Positions 8,501 through 14,882 are shown, numbered from the stretch's first letter. The stretch is DNA of 15,266 bases from Deltaproteobacteria bacterium (GCA_019308705.1 JAFDHW010000014.1:1-15266), one strand, 5' to 3'. Numbers and translations are program-made. The notes: a model not told the origin generated them from the letters alone.

Positions 8501-11500
8501 GTGACCGTGTCCCCCACGGACGTGCAGATGGGCAACCCGGTCATCGCCGCGGACGACATCGTGGTGTACGAAGCCGGGGAGGGCGGTTCGGCCAACGTCA
8601 CCGCCGTTGATCCCGGCGGTTGGACTCCCCCGGCCACGGGTCATCTCATCGCCATAGCCTTCCCCGCCGGGTTCTTGCAGGTCGCCGGCGGGCTGGACCA
8701 GCTGCAATCGGTTTTCGGCATGGAGCCGGTGCGGGTTGTCCCCGTGGATGCCGTGGGAGTGGCGGAGTACATGGAAGCCCTGCCCCCCGGGACTTATGAT
8801 TTCGCCCTGGGCTGGGAGATCGGGGGCGGCGATGGACCGGGCGACGTGACCATCATGAACGCCGTGACCGGCGTCACCATCTCGGACGGGGTGACCGCCA
8901 ACGTGTCCATCGACCTGCCCGCGTCCTGGGTGACACTTTCCGGCAAGGTGACGGACAGCGCCGCCAATCCGCTCCCCGGCACGGGTGTTTTTGTCATGCG
9001 CGCCGACGGAGTAGCTCTGGGACAGACCTTGACCGACGGAAGCGGCAATTACACCATGTCGGCCGTTCCCGCCTCCGCCGCGGGCATGGCCTATAGCGTG
9101 ACCTCCCGGCACGTCCTGCTGGAGGGGAGTCCGGAGGAAGGATTCACTGCGGTGACCGGGTCGGACGTAACCCTGCCGGACATCGTGCTGCTGAATTCGG
9201 CCTACGCGGCTCCTGCCTTTGTGTCCACGCCGGTGACCAGCGCCACCGAGGGCGTGCAATACAGCTACCAGGCCCAGGCCCTCGGCCAGTGGGGCGTGAC
9301 CTACGGGTTCGACGCCGCATCCTCCCACCCGGCCGCCATGAGCATCGACGCCTACAGCGGTGTGATCTCCTACCTGCCCGCGGCGGGCGATGCGGGGGAC
9401 TACTCCGTGAGCGTACTGGCCACCGACGCCTACGGGCGTTCGGCGACCCAGACCTACAACCTGGCCGTGGCCGCCCCGGCCGCGGGCAACACGCCGCCCA
9501 CCACGCCGGTGCCGGCCAGCGGGTCCAACACCCACTCGGCCACTCCGGAGAGCATGTTCTCCGTGGAGATGCTTTCCACGGACGCGGAGACCTCCATCCT
9601 GACATGGACGGTTTCCGGGCCCACGGGCATGGTGGTGACAAGCGTGACTTCCGGGTCGGCGTGGGTGGACTGGACGCCCACCGCGGCCCAGGCCGACCAG
9701 TCGTTCACCTTCACGGTGACGGCCTCGGACGGCACCTACACCGCCACCAGCGCGGTGCAGACGGTGAACGTGGGCGCGGTGCCCAACACGCCGCCCACCA
9801 AGCCCGTGGAGATGTCCGGCCAGACCTCCTTCGACGCCATGGGGGCCCGGCCGCTTAAGCTGGAGTTTATCTCCACGGACGCGGAAACCACCTCCACGGC
9901 GCTCAACTGGACCGTTTCCGGCCCCGCGGGCATGCAGGTGACGGAAACCGGGGTGGGTTACGCCATCGTGGAGTGGACGCCGGCCCCGGCGCAATGGAAC
10001 GGCACCTTCACCTTCACGGTGACGGCCTCCGACGGGGCGAATGCCGCCACCAGCGACTCCATGAGCGTGACGGTGTACGCGCCCCTGGCGGTGACGCCGC
10101 CAACGGCGACGCCGCTCATCATCGACGCGGTTTCCCATCCGGTGGACTGCAACATCACCGGCGGCCTGCCTCCCTACAGCGTGAGCGTGAGTGACGCCGC
10201 TGTGGGCGGCGTCACCGGGCTGGACGCCTCAGGCATGACCACCGGCAGCTTCGGGTTCGATCCCATCGCGGCCGGCACCTGCTACATCAACATAACCGAC
10301 GCGGCAGGGTTCACCCTGGCCGCGGGTCCGTTCGTGCCGGTGGAGGTGAGCACCAGCTACCTCACCGGTATCACTTCCCTGTCCACGGGCACGGCGTACT
10401 CCATCAACGTGACGTCCGCCATGTCCACGGCCCTGGACGGCCTGGTCATGCTGGTGCCGTCCACCGCGGTGACCTCCACCCTGGCGGGTCAGGCCCTGGA
10501 CATAAATGAGTGCACCTTCTTCCCGCCCCTGGTGGAGGAGGAGTCGGGCTTTGCCCAGTTCACGCCCGAAGGCGCCTCGTTCAACGCCGACCTGACGGTG
10601 ACCTACCCCTACAAGGGCACCCGGGACATCAACAAGGTCCTGGCCTTTGTGTACAACGCGGAAAAGGGGCGGTGGGTGAACATGCCCGTCATCTCCCGGG
10701 ACCCGGTGAACAAGACGGTCACCTTCTCAACGGACCATTTCTCCGTGTACACGGTGGCCGCGCCCACGAGCTACACCCTGAGCGTGGCCGGGGGCACCAC
10801 ATCCACGGACTACCGCATGGTGAGCCTGCCCGCATACCCCGCGGACAGGGAGAACCCCGCGGAACTCTTCGCCGAGTCCCTGGGACCTTACTACGACAGC
10901 GTGTGGCGCCTGTTCGGGTTCGACGCCTCGGCCCAGTCCTCGGGCGATCCCAATGTGTTCTACAAGGAAGCCACCGCCTCCACCTTTGCCACGGAGTTCG
11001 GCATCGAACCGGGACGGGCGTGGTGGATCATTTCCAAGAACTCCAGCAGCATCCCGGTGCGGTACCTGTCCACCGACAGCACGGCGGACTACTTCGTGCG
11101 GGTGGAGCCGGGATGGAACGCCATCGGCAACCCCTACGACACCCAGGTGGACTTCACCCTGATGGAGGCCACCGTGGACGGCTCCATCTACTACAACTGG
11201 GGCTTCGCCACCCCGGGGAACCCCCTGACCAACCCGGACACGGGCATGGGCGAGTCCCTGTACCTCTTTGACCCGGCCAATCCCTCGGCCGACGCCAGGG
11301 GGTACGTGGCCACCACCTTGATGGATCCCTACAAGGGCTACTGGTTCTACAACAACTCCGACAAGCCGGCGGTCCTGTGCTTCCAGGCCTGGATGACCGG
11401 CGGCGGCCCCGTGGCCCTGGCCAAGCCCGCACAGGAAGGGGGCATGCTCGCTTCCCTGCCGCTGGTGAAAAAGGCCTGGGCCGTGGACGATCTCCTCCGC

Positions 11501-11683
11501 ACCCCGCCGCCGCCCCCGGGCGCCACCGGCGACAACCCGGGCTCGGTGGAGGCCATCGGCGTGGTCGAGGACAGCGCGTCCTGCTTCGTGCACAGCGCCA
11601 AGCGTTCGCCCATGGGTCTTTGGGCCGGGCTGGGGCTTTTGGCCCTGGCCGCCCTGGCCGCCTGGCGGATATGGATGCGGTAG
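5567..11683 (+). CDS. Giant exported multidomain protein: propeller-like repeats, LamG-like, carboxypeptidase-regulatory-like, cadherin/Ig-like domains, Cys-TM C-terminal tail
   Basis: The product has 2038 residues; the ATG has AGGGGA just upstream and a signal peptide ends at ASASA (residue 23). Domains read from sequence: seven repeats at about 28-425 with a P-x-[VL]-A-[YFW] ... VVW/VAW pattern (probable seven-bladed propeller); a LamG/concanavalin-like domain at about 433-635 (WWPMDEGTG, VCAWFKPGD, GTLDDVRIYRTAL); carboxypeptidase-regulatory-like beta-sandwiches starting near 641, 731, 818, 909 and 1122 (GRITDLSTGLPVANAEI, GQVVDPSGAGVPFAFV); a putative-Ig repeat at about 1212-1305; two cadherin-like repeats of about 98 residues (1308-1505, each opening NTPPT); and a secreted C-terminal module at about 1735-1945 (GRAWWIIS, GWNAIGNPYD). 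A Pro-rich linker (TPPPPPG) precedes Cys2006 and a final helix ending RIWMR. No catalytic motif was seen. It is probably a surface adhesion or carbohydrate-binding protein (inference). Confidence 0.9.
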   Translation: MRIFRAAALAMILIMVPVASASAVIERMAPDVAYDGINDRFFVVYNQTPYDDMGTPLGPTRVTGVVLDGNGVPLGPEFPISDTAAVVMSASIPPAVAFSPDSQWYLVAWGDLRDSMNLTDIYAQMVTADGVCVTRSTAAPGFDNFTLSAMPEDQLNPDLAYSTTSQRFLCVWNSYDAVFSQHDIMGQLADAFGFPYSTDVTVNLPVCIEPIANQTEPSVAWDSGNDRFVVVWMDQRDYETSYTNIYGQMLNAADGTPYSTATDINFPVSTASGDQNYPELAYVAGTLLAAWEDLRTGTVEIRGQVFSAADGTPVSSTVSTNDVIYPGDGSISAMYAPRPVADAGLGHFATVWGGDFRGDPTSMYGQLTGPDAAPLTTTVDINHPIYAPVPGYRPVGAYGNGRYLIAYQYYGGMYDDVYWAVEDGGFPFFNPDNYLSAWWPMDEGTGSTLADASPVYTNTVSLSGSCSWVQDRNSSPGQAVDFTGGGSGQAAASNSLDAKNGLTVCAWFKPGDTISPEQTIVAKNEAGNLSWELVQEYDGITFRVSHDGLVWDAAEATATGVLYDNVWTHVAAVVAGDYIVLYVNAQMMGMVFMASGGNIYQGSSAVTFGTPSTLNGTLDDVRIYRTALPMWDISKIAGYTGLLTGRITDLSTGLPVANAEISLWNEEMDQSFWTMADVEGYYTVYTLPGCNDVRAQGPSGSSYAVSPAVMINVLDEKDGGTVKNFALDPVSYNIYGTVYDSGGAPQPNANLNFDAWDFGIYAWAQSDASGQYTITGIPANTTGRLQAGVGATLATAAQQVAVGTSDVASVDFYLPAESTISGQVVDPSGAGVPFAFVGFYCEGADSFSGTMADASGNFTLTGVPPGLGWLMAEPPNGSSAYAETTEVGVYVPAAGSTINVDPLVMPFGTVVSGNVVKWNAGDLPCGLEVNSDGPVYCAENMVKNGTWSLNLPAGTHRIYLEGEGFDGATVPAAALPITVTVSPTDVQMGNPVIAADDIVVYEAGEGGSANVTAVDPGGWTPPATGHLIAIAFPAGFLQVAGGLDQLQSVFGMEPVRVVPVDAVGVAEYMEALPPGTYDFALGWEIGGGDGPGDVTIMNAVTGVTISDGVTANVSIDLPASWVTLSGKVTDSAANPLPGTGVFVMRADGVALGQTLTDGSGNYTMSAVPASAAGMAYSVTSRHVLLEGSPEEGFTAVTGSDVTLPDIVLLNSAYAAPAFVSTPVTSATEGVQYSYQAQALGQWGVTYGFDAASSHPAAMSIDAYSGVISYLPAAGDAGDYSVSVLATDAYGRSATQTYNLAVAAPAAGNTPPTTPVPASGSNTHSATPESMFSVEMLSTDAETSILTWTVSGPTGMVVTSVTSGSAWVDWTPTAAQADQSFTFTVTASDGTYTATSAVQTVNVGAVPNTPPTKPVEMSGQTSFDAMGARPLKLEFISTDAETTSTALNWTVSGPAGMQVTETGVGYAIVEWTPAPAQWNGTFTFTVTASDGANAATSDSMSVTVYAPLAVTPPTATPLIIDAVSHPVDCNITGGLPPYSVSVSDAAVGGVTGLDASGMTTGSFGFDPIAAGTCYINITDAAGFTLAAGPFVPVEVSTSYLTGITSLSTGTAYSINVTSAMSTALDGLVMLVPSTAVTSTLAGQALDINECTFFPPLVEEESGFAQFTPEGASFNADLTVTYPYKGTRDINKVLAFVYNAEKGRWVNMPVISRDPVNKTVTFSTDHFSVYTVAAPTSYTLSVAGGTTSTDYRMVSLPAYPADRENPAELFAESLGPYYDSVWRLFGFDASAQSSGDPNVFYKEATASTFATEFGIEPGRAWWIISKNSSSIPVRYLSTDSTADYFVRVEPGWNAIGNPYDTQVDFTLMEATVDGSIYYNWGFATPGNPLTNPDTGMGESLYLFDPANPSADARGYVATTLMDPYKGYWFYNNSDKPAVLCFQAWMTGGGPVALAKPAQEGGMLASLPLVKKAWAVDDLLRTPPPPPGATGDNPGSVEAIGVVEDSASCFVHSAKRSPMGLWAGLGLLALAALAAWRIWMR
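11582..11680 (+). other. C-terminal sorting-like tail of the giant protein (Cys motif, TM helix, basic end)
   Basis: The last 33 residues begin CFVHSAKRSP, continue as a Leu/Ala-rich membrane helix and end RIWMR. A small motif, a hydrophobic helix and a basic cluster at the extreme C-terminus make up the tripartite plan of protein-sorting tails. A Cys-Phe-[Ile/Val] start resembles the CFI-type tails found on large exported proteins of deltaproteobacteria. I infer cleavage or lipid anchoring near the Cys. A plain C-terminal membrane anchor is the alternative. Confidence 0.6.
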
Positions 11684-11707
11684 AACCCCAAACAGATCCC
11701 AAACCCA

Positions 11708-11742
11708 ACAGCCCCCGGCAGCCCGCCGGGGGCTGTTTTTTT
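11708..11742 (+). terminator. Strong intrinsic terminator of the giant gene
   Basis: A 12-base perfect stem (ACAGCCCCCGGC at 11708-11719 with 11725-11736) encloses the loop AGCCC and runs directly into seven T at 11736-11742. It starts 24 bases after the stop codon. No comparable T-run follows on the minus strand. The T-run abuts the GTGCG that I read as the 5' end of a group II intron remnant. Confidence 0.93.
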
Positions 11743-11983
11743 GTGCGCCCGCATGGAGCAAACGTGGAGCATAATAAACCGCGAGCCGGCGAACAGGAAC
11801 CGGATACAAGGCACCGCCGGGCAGGGTGAGCGGGCCACAAACCGCGAAGCTCCCGTGGGCAAGGCGAAGCGGCATGGGTCCAGTGAAAGGGTGCGTTCTT
11901 ATTCTCGAGCGGCCCGGTGCGGACCCGCATGCTTGGGCGTTGTGGGGGCTCGGTCAGGCTATCCTGGCCGTCCCTATCCCGAT
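11743..11983 (+). mobile_element. Shrunken, ORF-less group II intron (class C-like) inserted after the terminator
   Basis: Seen: GTGCG (group II 5' consensus GUGYG) begins at 11743 right after the terminator T-run and continues CCCGCATGG. At 11908-11941 a 34-base hairpin has domain V geometry: AGC at the 5' end faces GTT at the 3' end, a ten-position lower stem has two mismatches, a TG bulge lies on the 3' side, and a four-pair upper stem (TGCG/CGCA) carries a four-base loop. Next a domain VI-like hairpin (GGTCAGG 11952-11958 with CCTGGCC 11963-11969) leads to an unpaired A at 11976, seven bases before an ...CCCGAT end (consensus AY). Known: class C introns insert just downstream of intrinsic terminators. 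Blocks such as GAACAGGAACCGGATACAAGGC-like text and TGCGTTCTTA recall class C domain I-IV sequence (from memory). No reverse transcriptase is present, and 241 bases is well below a full ribozyme, so internal deletion is inferred. The loop GACC is not GNRA, which suggests decay. Confidence 0.58.
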
Positions 11984-11997
11984 TGTCCAAAAGGGGG

Positions 11998-12021
11998 GGC
12001 GCGGCCCCGAGGGGCCGCGCC
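11998..12021 (-). terminator. Very stable GC hairpin, possible terminator for the minus-strand small transcript
   Basis: GGCGCGGCCCC and GGGGCCGCGCC form a near-perfect palindrome with a two- to four-base loop. Read on the minus strand it is followed by a C-run and then TTTT, giving a weak terminator signature for transcription coming from the promoter at 12485. On the plus strand no T-run follows. The hairpin lies 15 bases beyond the predicted 3' end of the intron remnant. Confidence 0.35.
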
Positions 12022-12061
12022 TAGAGGAAGGAGATACTGCAGAGGCTCCAGGGCGGCGGTG

Positions 12062-12166
12062 CCGGGAACCGGGGTCCCAAGGTTCCTTGTTCCCGGGGCC
12101 AAAACCGCCTCGTGTGCCCAAACAAGGCCCCCATGCAAAAACTCGCCAAAAGCCGGGCAGGGGGCC
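12062..12166. other. Cluster of inverted repeats in the gene-poor stretch
   Basis: CCGGGAAC (12062-12069) pairs with GTTCCCGG (12089-12096) and encloses an alternative pair GGAACC/GGTTCC. GGCCCCC (12126-12132) pairs with GGGGGCC (12160-12166). No reading frame here has convincing coding character. If the minus-strand promoter at 12485 is active, this would be a structured downstream part of that RNA. GC-rich DNA produces such repeats by chance, so the weight is low. Confidence 0.3.
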
Positions 12167-12259
12167 AAACCCGGCCTGAAAGGGCCCACAGGCCCGTTTC
12201 GGACAAACAGTGCCCGGCAGGCGGGCGCAGCCTTGCCGTAAACCGGCGGAACATGGTTT

Positions 12260-12397
12260 CTATCCGCAGGTCCCCGGCCGAACCCCCTTGATCTCGGAAA
12301 GAAAGAGTTCGCACAAGGCGGTACGCACCTGGTCGTCCGTCACTTGGGGTGCGTCTTTTACCTGCCCGCCCTGCTTTTCCGTTCTTTTCGCCTTCAT
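12260..12397 (-). CDS. Small hypothetical protein, 45 residues
   Basis: The ATG at 12397 is preceded by AAAGGA with a seven-base spacer, and about 50 bases further upstream lies a near-consensus sigma-70 promoter. The peptide opens with a Lys/Arg-rich MKAKRTEKQGGQVKDAPQ, continues as a likely amphipathic helix (TDDQVRTALCELFLSEIKG) and ends VRPGTCG, with two Cys in total. I do not recognise a family. It could be a genuine small protein, a leader ORF on a longer RNA, or the 5' remnant of a lost gene, since the next 240 bases show no continuation in any frame. It is divergent from the first dctP gene. Coding status rests on the promoter and ribosome-binding site, because the peptide itself is too short to judge by composition. 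Confidence 0.5.
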   Translation of the reverse strand: MKAKRTEKQGGQVKDAPQVTDDQVRTALCELFLSEIKGVRPGTCG

Positions 12398-12433
12398 GGC
12401 TCAGTCCTTTCCGGGTCCGAACGAAAAGCCACT

Positions 12434-12464
12434 TTGCTACCAAAATTTTTCTAGTAGTTATAAG
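12434..12464 (+). promoter_or_regulatory. Weak candidate promoter toward the first dctP, overlapping the minus-strand -10
   Basis: On the plus strand TTGCTA (12434-12439) and TATAAG (12459-12464) are 19 bases apart. The -10 shares the near-palindrome GTTATAAG with the minus-strand TATAAC, so the two promoters would compete for the same site. The long spacer makes this a weak candidate. It would leave a leader of about 185 bases before the dctP ATG at 12655. Confidence 0.22.
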
Positions 12465-12485
12465 GTTGGTTCAATTACTTGTCAA
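12457..12485 (-). promoter_or_regulatory. Near-consensus sigma-70 promoter driving the small minus-strand ORF
   Basis: On the minus strand TTGACA (12485-12480) is separated by exactly 17 bases from TATAAC (12462-12457): a perfect -35 and a five-of-six -10. It sits in the most AT-rich pocket of the window (about 12430-12515). Transcription would start near 12450, giving a leader of about 50 bases before the ATG at 12397. Confidence 0.72.
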
Positions 12486-12654
12486 TCAAATAGTAAAAAG
12501 AGAAAAACTTTTTTTCCGGGTCCGGCACCGGCCCCCCCGCCATTCTGCCATGGCTTTCTTTTCCCACCGTTTTTGGATACTATGGACAAGCTTTTCTTCT
12601 TCTCCATCGGTTCATCACGGTTTTTTCCGACGGCCGCTGTCTTTTGGAGGATTT

Positions 12655-13665
12655 ATGGGTATATTGGCTCGTGTTTTGGCGTTCTTCTCGTTATGGTCCT
12701 TCTTGTTTTCCGTTTCGGCGGGTGCGGAGCAAATCCGCTGGAAATTCGCTACGTTGGCGCCGGAAGGCATCGGCTGGGCCAATCACATCCAGAACTACGT
12801 GTTTCCCTTCATCGACGAGGCCACCGAGGGCGAGCTTTCCGTGAAGGTGTTTTGGGGCGGCTCGGTGGGCGACGACGAGAAAGCGATCCAGCGGATGGAA
12901 CAGGGCGTTCTGGACGGCGCGGGCCTGGCCGGCCAGGGGGCCACCATCCTGTGCCCGCCATTCGCCGTGGTGGAGCTTCCCTTTTTGTTCAACGATTACG
13001 AGGAAGTGGACTACATTCGGGAGAAGATGGCGGACACCTTCGACCGGCTCATGGCGGAAAAAGGCTACGCGCTCTTGTCCTGGAACGACCAGGATTTCGA
13101 CCAGGTCTACTCCTCGGCTTGGCCGCTGCCCTCCCTGGACCAGTTCGCCCGGGCGACGTTCATCACCTGGTACGGACCCCTGGAAAAGGAGCTTTTGAAA
13201 ATCCTGGGGGCGCATACCATCGAGGCGGACGTGCCCGAGGTATCCGCAGCCATCCGGGGCGGCAGGGCGGATTCGGCCATCGGTCCGGCCCTGTGGGTGG
13301 TCGGCGCGCAGATGTATTCCACCATCAAGTACATCAACCCCATGAAGATCCGCTATTCCCCGGCCCTCATCGTGGTCACTTTGGACTCCTGGAAAAAGCT
13401 CCCCGAAAAGTACCGCCGCCGCATCCTTGGGGGCCGCATCGAGCTGAACGCAAAGTACTGCGACGAGATCCGGGCGGACAACGAAAAGAGCATTCAGGCC
13501 ATGGTGCAATACGGCCTGGAGGTGGTGCATCCCTCGCCGGAGGAGCTTTCCGCCATCCGCAAAAAGGCGGTGACGGTATGGGACCAGATGGTGGGAACCC
13601 TGTATTCCAGGGAAACCCTGAACGAGGTCCTGGACCACCTGGAGCAATACCGCGCCGGCCGATAA
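12655..13665 (+). CDS. dctP: TRAP transporter solute-binding protein, DctP family (first copy)
   Basis: The product has 336 residues. The ATG at 12655 follows GGAGG by four bases, and the open frame upstream to 12349 is not coding-like. A signal peptide ends near VSAGA, and the mature protein starts EQIRWKFATLAPEGIGW, the usual first strand and helix of DctP receptors. Family blocks follow: VFWGGSVGDDEKAIQRMEQGVLDGAG, VVELPFLFNDYEEVDYI, ITWYGPLEKELLKILGA and IGPALWVVGAQMYST. It would bind a ligand in the periplasm and deliver it to a DctQM permease, but no permease genes are in the window. At the position equivalent to the ligand-carboxylate Arg of DctP/SiaP receptors it has Thr (ARATFITWYG), whereas the second copy has Arg, so its ligand may differ. 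The paralogue follows 156 bases downstream. Confidence 0.92.
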   Translation: MGILARVLAFFSLWSFLFSVSAGAEQIRWKFATLAPEGIGWANHIQNYVFPFIDEATEGELSVKVFWGGSVGDDEKAIQRMEQGVLDGAGLAGQGATILCPPFAVVELPFLFNDYEEVDYIREKMADTFDRLMAEKGYALLSWNDQDFDQVYSSAWPLPSLDQFARATFITWYGPLEKELLKILGAHTIEADVPEVSAAIRGGRADSAIGPALWVVGAQMYSTIKYINPMKIRYSPALIVVTLDSWKKLPEKYRRRILGGRIELNAKYCDEIRADNEKSIQAMVQYGLEVVHPSPEELSAIRKKAVTVWDQMVGTLYSRETLNEVLDHLEQYRAGR

Positions 13666-13821
13666 GGGGCTTTTTCCGGGGGCATAAGGGGTGCGTGGCC
13701 CGGAAAATTGTGCTATGAATTTTTCTCTCCGGCCGGGTTGCATGCCTGGCGGACGGCGTCTCCCCCACCGGCGCCGGCGACATTTTTACCCAGGAAACAC
13801 TAAAGAACCACGAGGTGGAAA

Positions 13822-14859
13822 ATGAGGGTGACCATGACCGGACACAAACGACTGATGGGGGTCATTTTGACAGCCGTGCTTGTGGCGGCGTTCACCGCTC
13901 CGGCGGCTGCGGAGCAAAAGAAGATCAGGTGGAAGTTCGCCAGCCTGGCTCCGGACGGGGTAGGGTATGCCCGGCAGATCAAAAAGATTTTGTTCCCGGT
14001 CGTCGAGGAAGTGACCGAGGGAAACCTGGAGCTGAAGGTCTACTGGGGCGGCGTCATGGGCGATGACGAGGACTATATCAAGAAGATGCGCATCGGCCAG
14101 CTGGACGGGGCGGGGTTCTCCGGCCAGGGAACCACCCTGGCCTGCCCGGAGATGGCCGTGGTGGAGTTGCCCTTCTTGTTCAAGAATTACGCGGAAGTGG
14201 ACTACATCAAGTCCAAGATGCGCGACCAGTTCGATAAGATCATCGCGGACAACGGCTACATGGCCCTCTCCTGGACCGACCAGGACTTTGACCAGCTTTA
14301 CTCCACCAAGTACCCCTTGAACAACTTGGAAGCTTTCAAACGGGCCCGGTTTCTCACCTGGTACGGCCCCCTGGAGGAGGCGTTGTTCATCGCCCTGGGC
14401 GCGAGCCCCATTCCGGTTTCCGTGCCCGAGGCCTCGGCCTCCCTGCGCCAGGGCGTGGTGGATGCGGCCATCGGCCCCGCCATCTGGGTGGTGGGCGCGC
14501 AGATGTACTCCACGGTGAAGTTCGTCTATCCCATCAAGATCCGCTACTCCCCGGCGGTCATTCTCATTTCCCTGGAATCCTGGAAGGAGTTGCCCAAGAA
14601 ATACGTGGACGAGCTGTTCGCCATGCGGCCCGAACTGGAGGCCAAATACTGCGCCGAGGTCCGCAAGGACAACAAAAAGTGCCTGGAGGCCATCATCCGC
14701 TACGGCGTACGGGAGGGCAAGATCAACTCCGCGGACTTGAAGGAGATCAAGAAGCGGGCCAAGACCATCTGGTATGAAAAGGCCGGGGAACTCTATCCCA
14801 AGAAGACCTTGGACGAACTCATCTCCTATCTGGAGGAGTACCGCAAGGCCAACGGGTAG
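13822..14859 (+). CDS. dctP: TRAP transporter solute-binding protein, DctP family (second copy)
   Basis: The product has 345 residues from ATG 13822 (GAGGTGG just upstream); ATG 13834, with GAGGGTG before it, is an equally possible start. A signal peptide ends near APAAA. The mature chain matches the first copy along its whole length: IRWKFASLAPDGVGY, VYWGGVMGDDEDYIKKM, VVELPFLFKNYAEVDYI, IGPAIWVVGAQMYST, KIRYSPAVILISLESWK. KRARFLTWYG keeps the Arg expected to contact a ligand carboxylate in DctP receptors. The pair arose by tandem duplication and has since diverged mainly outside these blocks. The 156-base gap before it has a weak extended -10 (TGCTATGAA, 13711-13719) and no clear terminator, so it may be transcribed both with the first copy and on its own. 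No DctQ/DctM genes are visible. Confidence 0.93.
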   Translation: MRVTMTGHKRLMGVILTAVLVAAFTAPAAAEQKKIRWKFASLAPDGVGYARQIKKILFPVVEEVTEGNLELKVYWGGVMGDDEDYIKKMRIGQLDGAGFSGQGTTLACPEMAVVELPFLFKNYAEVDYIKSKMRDQFDKIIADNGYMALSWTDQDFDQLYSTKYPLNNLEAFKRARFLTWYGPLEEALFIALGASPIPVSVPEASASLRQGVVDAAIGPAIWVVGAQMYSTVKFVYPIKIRYSPAVILISLESWKELPKKYVDELFAMRPELEAKYCAEVRKDNKKCLEAIIRYGVREGKINSADLKEIKKRAKTIWYEKAGELYPKKTLDELISYLEEYRKANG

Positions 14860-14882
14860 GCGGGCTTTCTTTCCAATGCGGC

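Noticed and set aside
7070..10138. 1022-codon minus-strand ORF opposite the giant gene
   Set aside because: It is His/Gly/Arg-rich antisense of high-GC coding DNA and the plus frame has recognisable domains throughout. The same reasoning removes the 516-codon ORF at 5483-7033 and the 382-codon ORF at 10727-11875.
12021..12443. 140-codon minus-strand ORF overlapping the 45-codon ORF
   Set aside because: It has a poor start context and Arg/Pro-rich random-looking sequence. The 45-codon frame has the ribosome-binding site and the promoter at correct distance.
11743..12654. RNase P RNA, tmRNA, 6S RNA or tRNA in the gene-poor stretch
   Set aside because: None of the conserved core motifs that I know for these RNAs was found on either strand, and no cloverleaf was seen.
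12210..13718. 502-codon plus-strand ORF across the first dctP
   Set aside because: After the intergenic start it becomes a Gly/Arg/Pro-rich shadow of dctP, and the dctP frame has a ribosome-binding site, signal peptide and family motifs.
13751..13795. Terminator between the two dctP genes
   Set aside because: A CCGGCGCCGG palindrome followed by ATTTTTA is present, but it has no room for a loop and no clean stem with a T-run, so termination is not supported.
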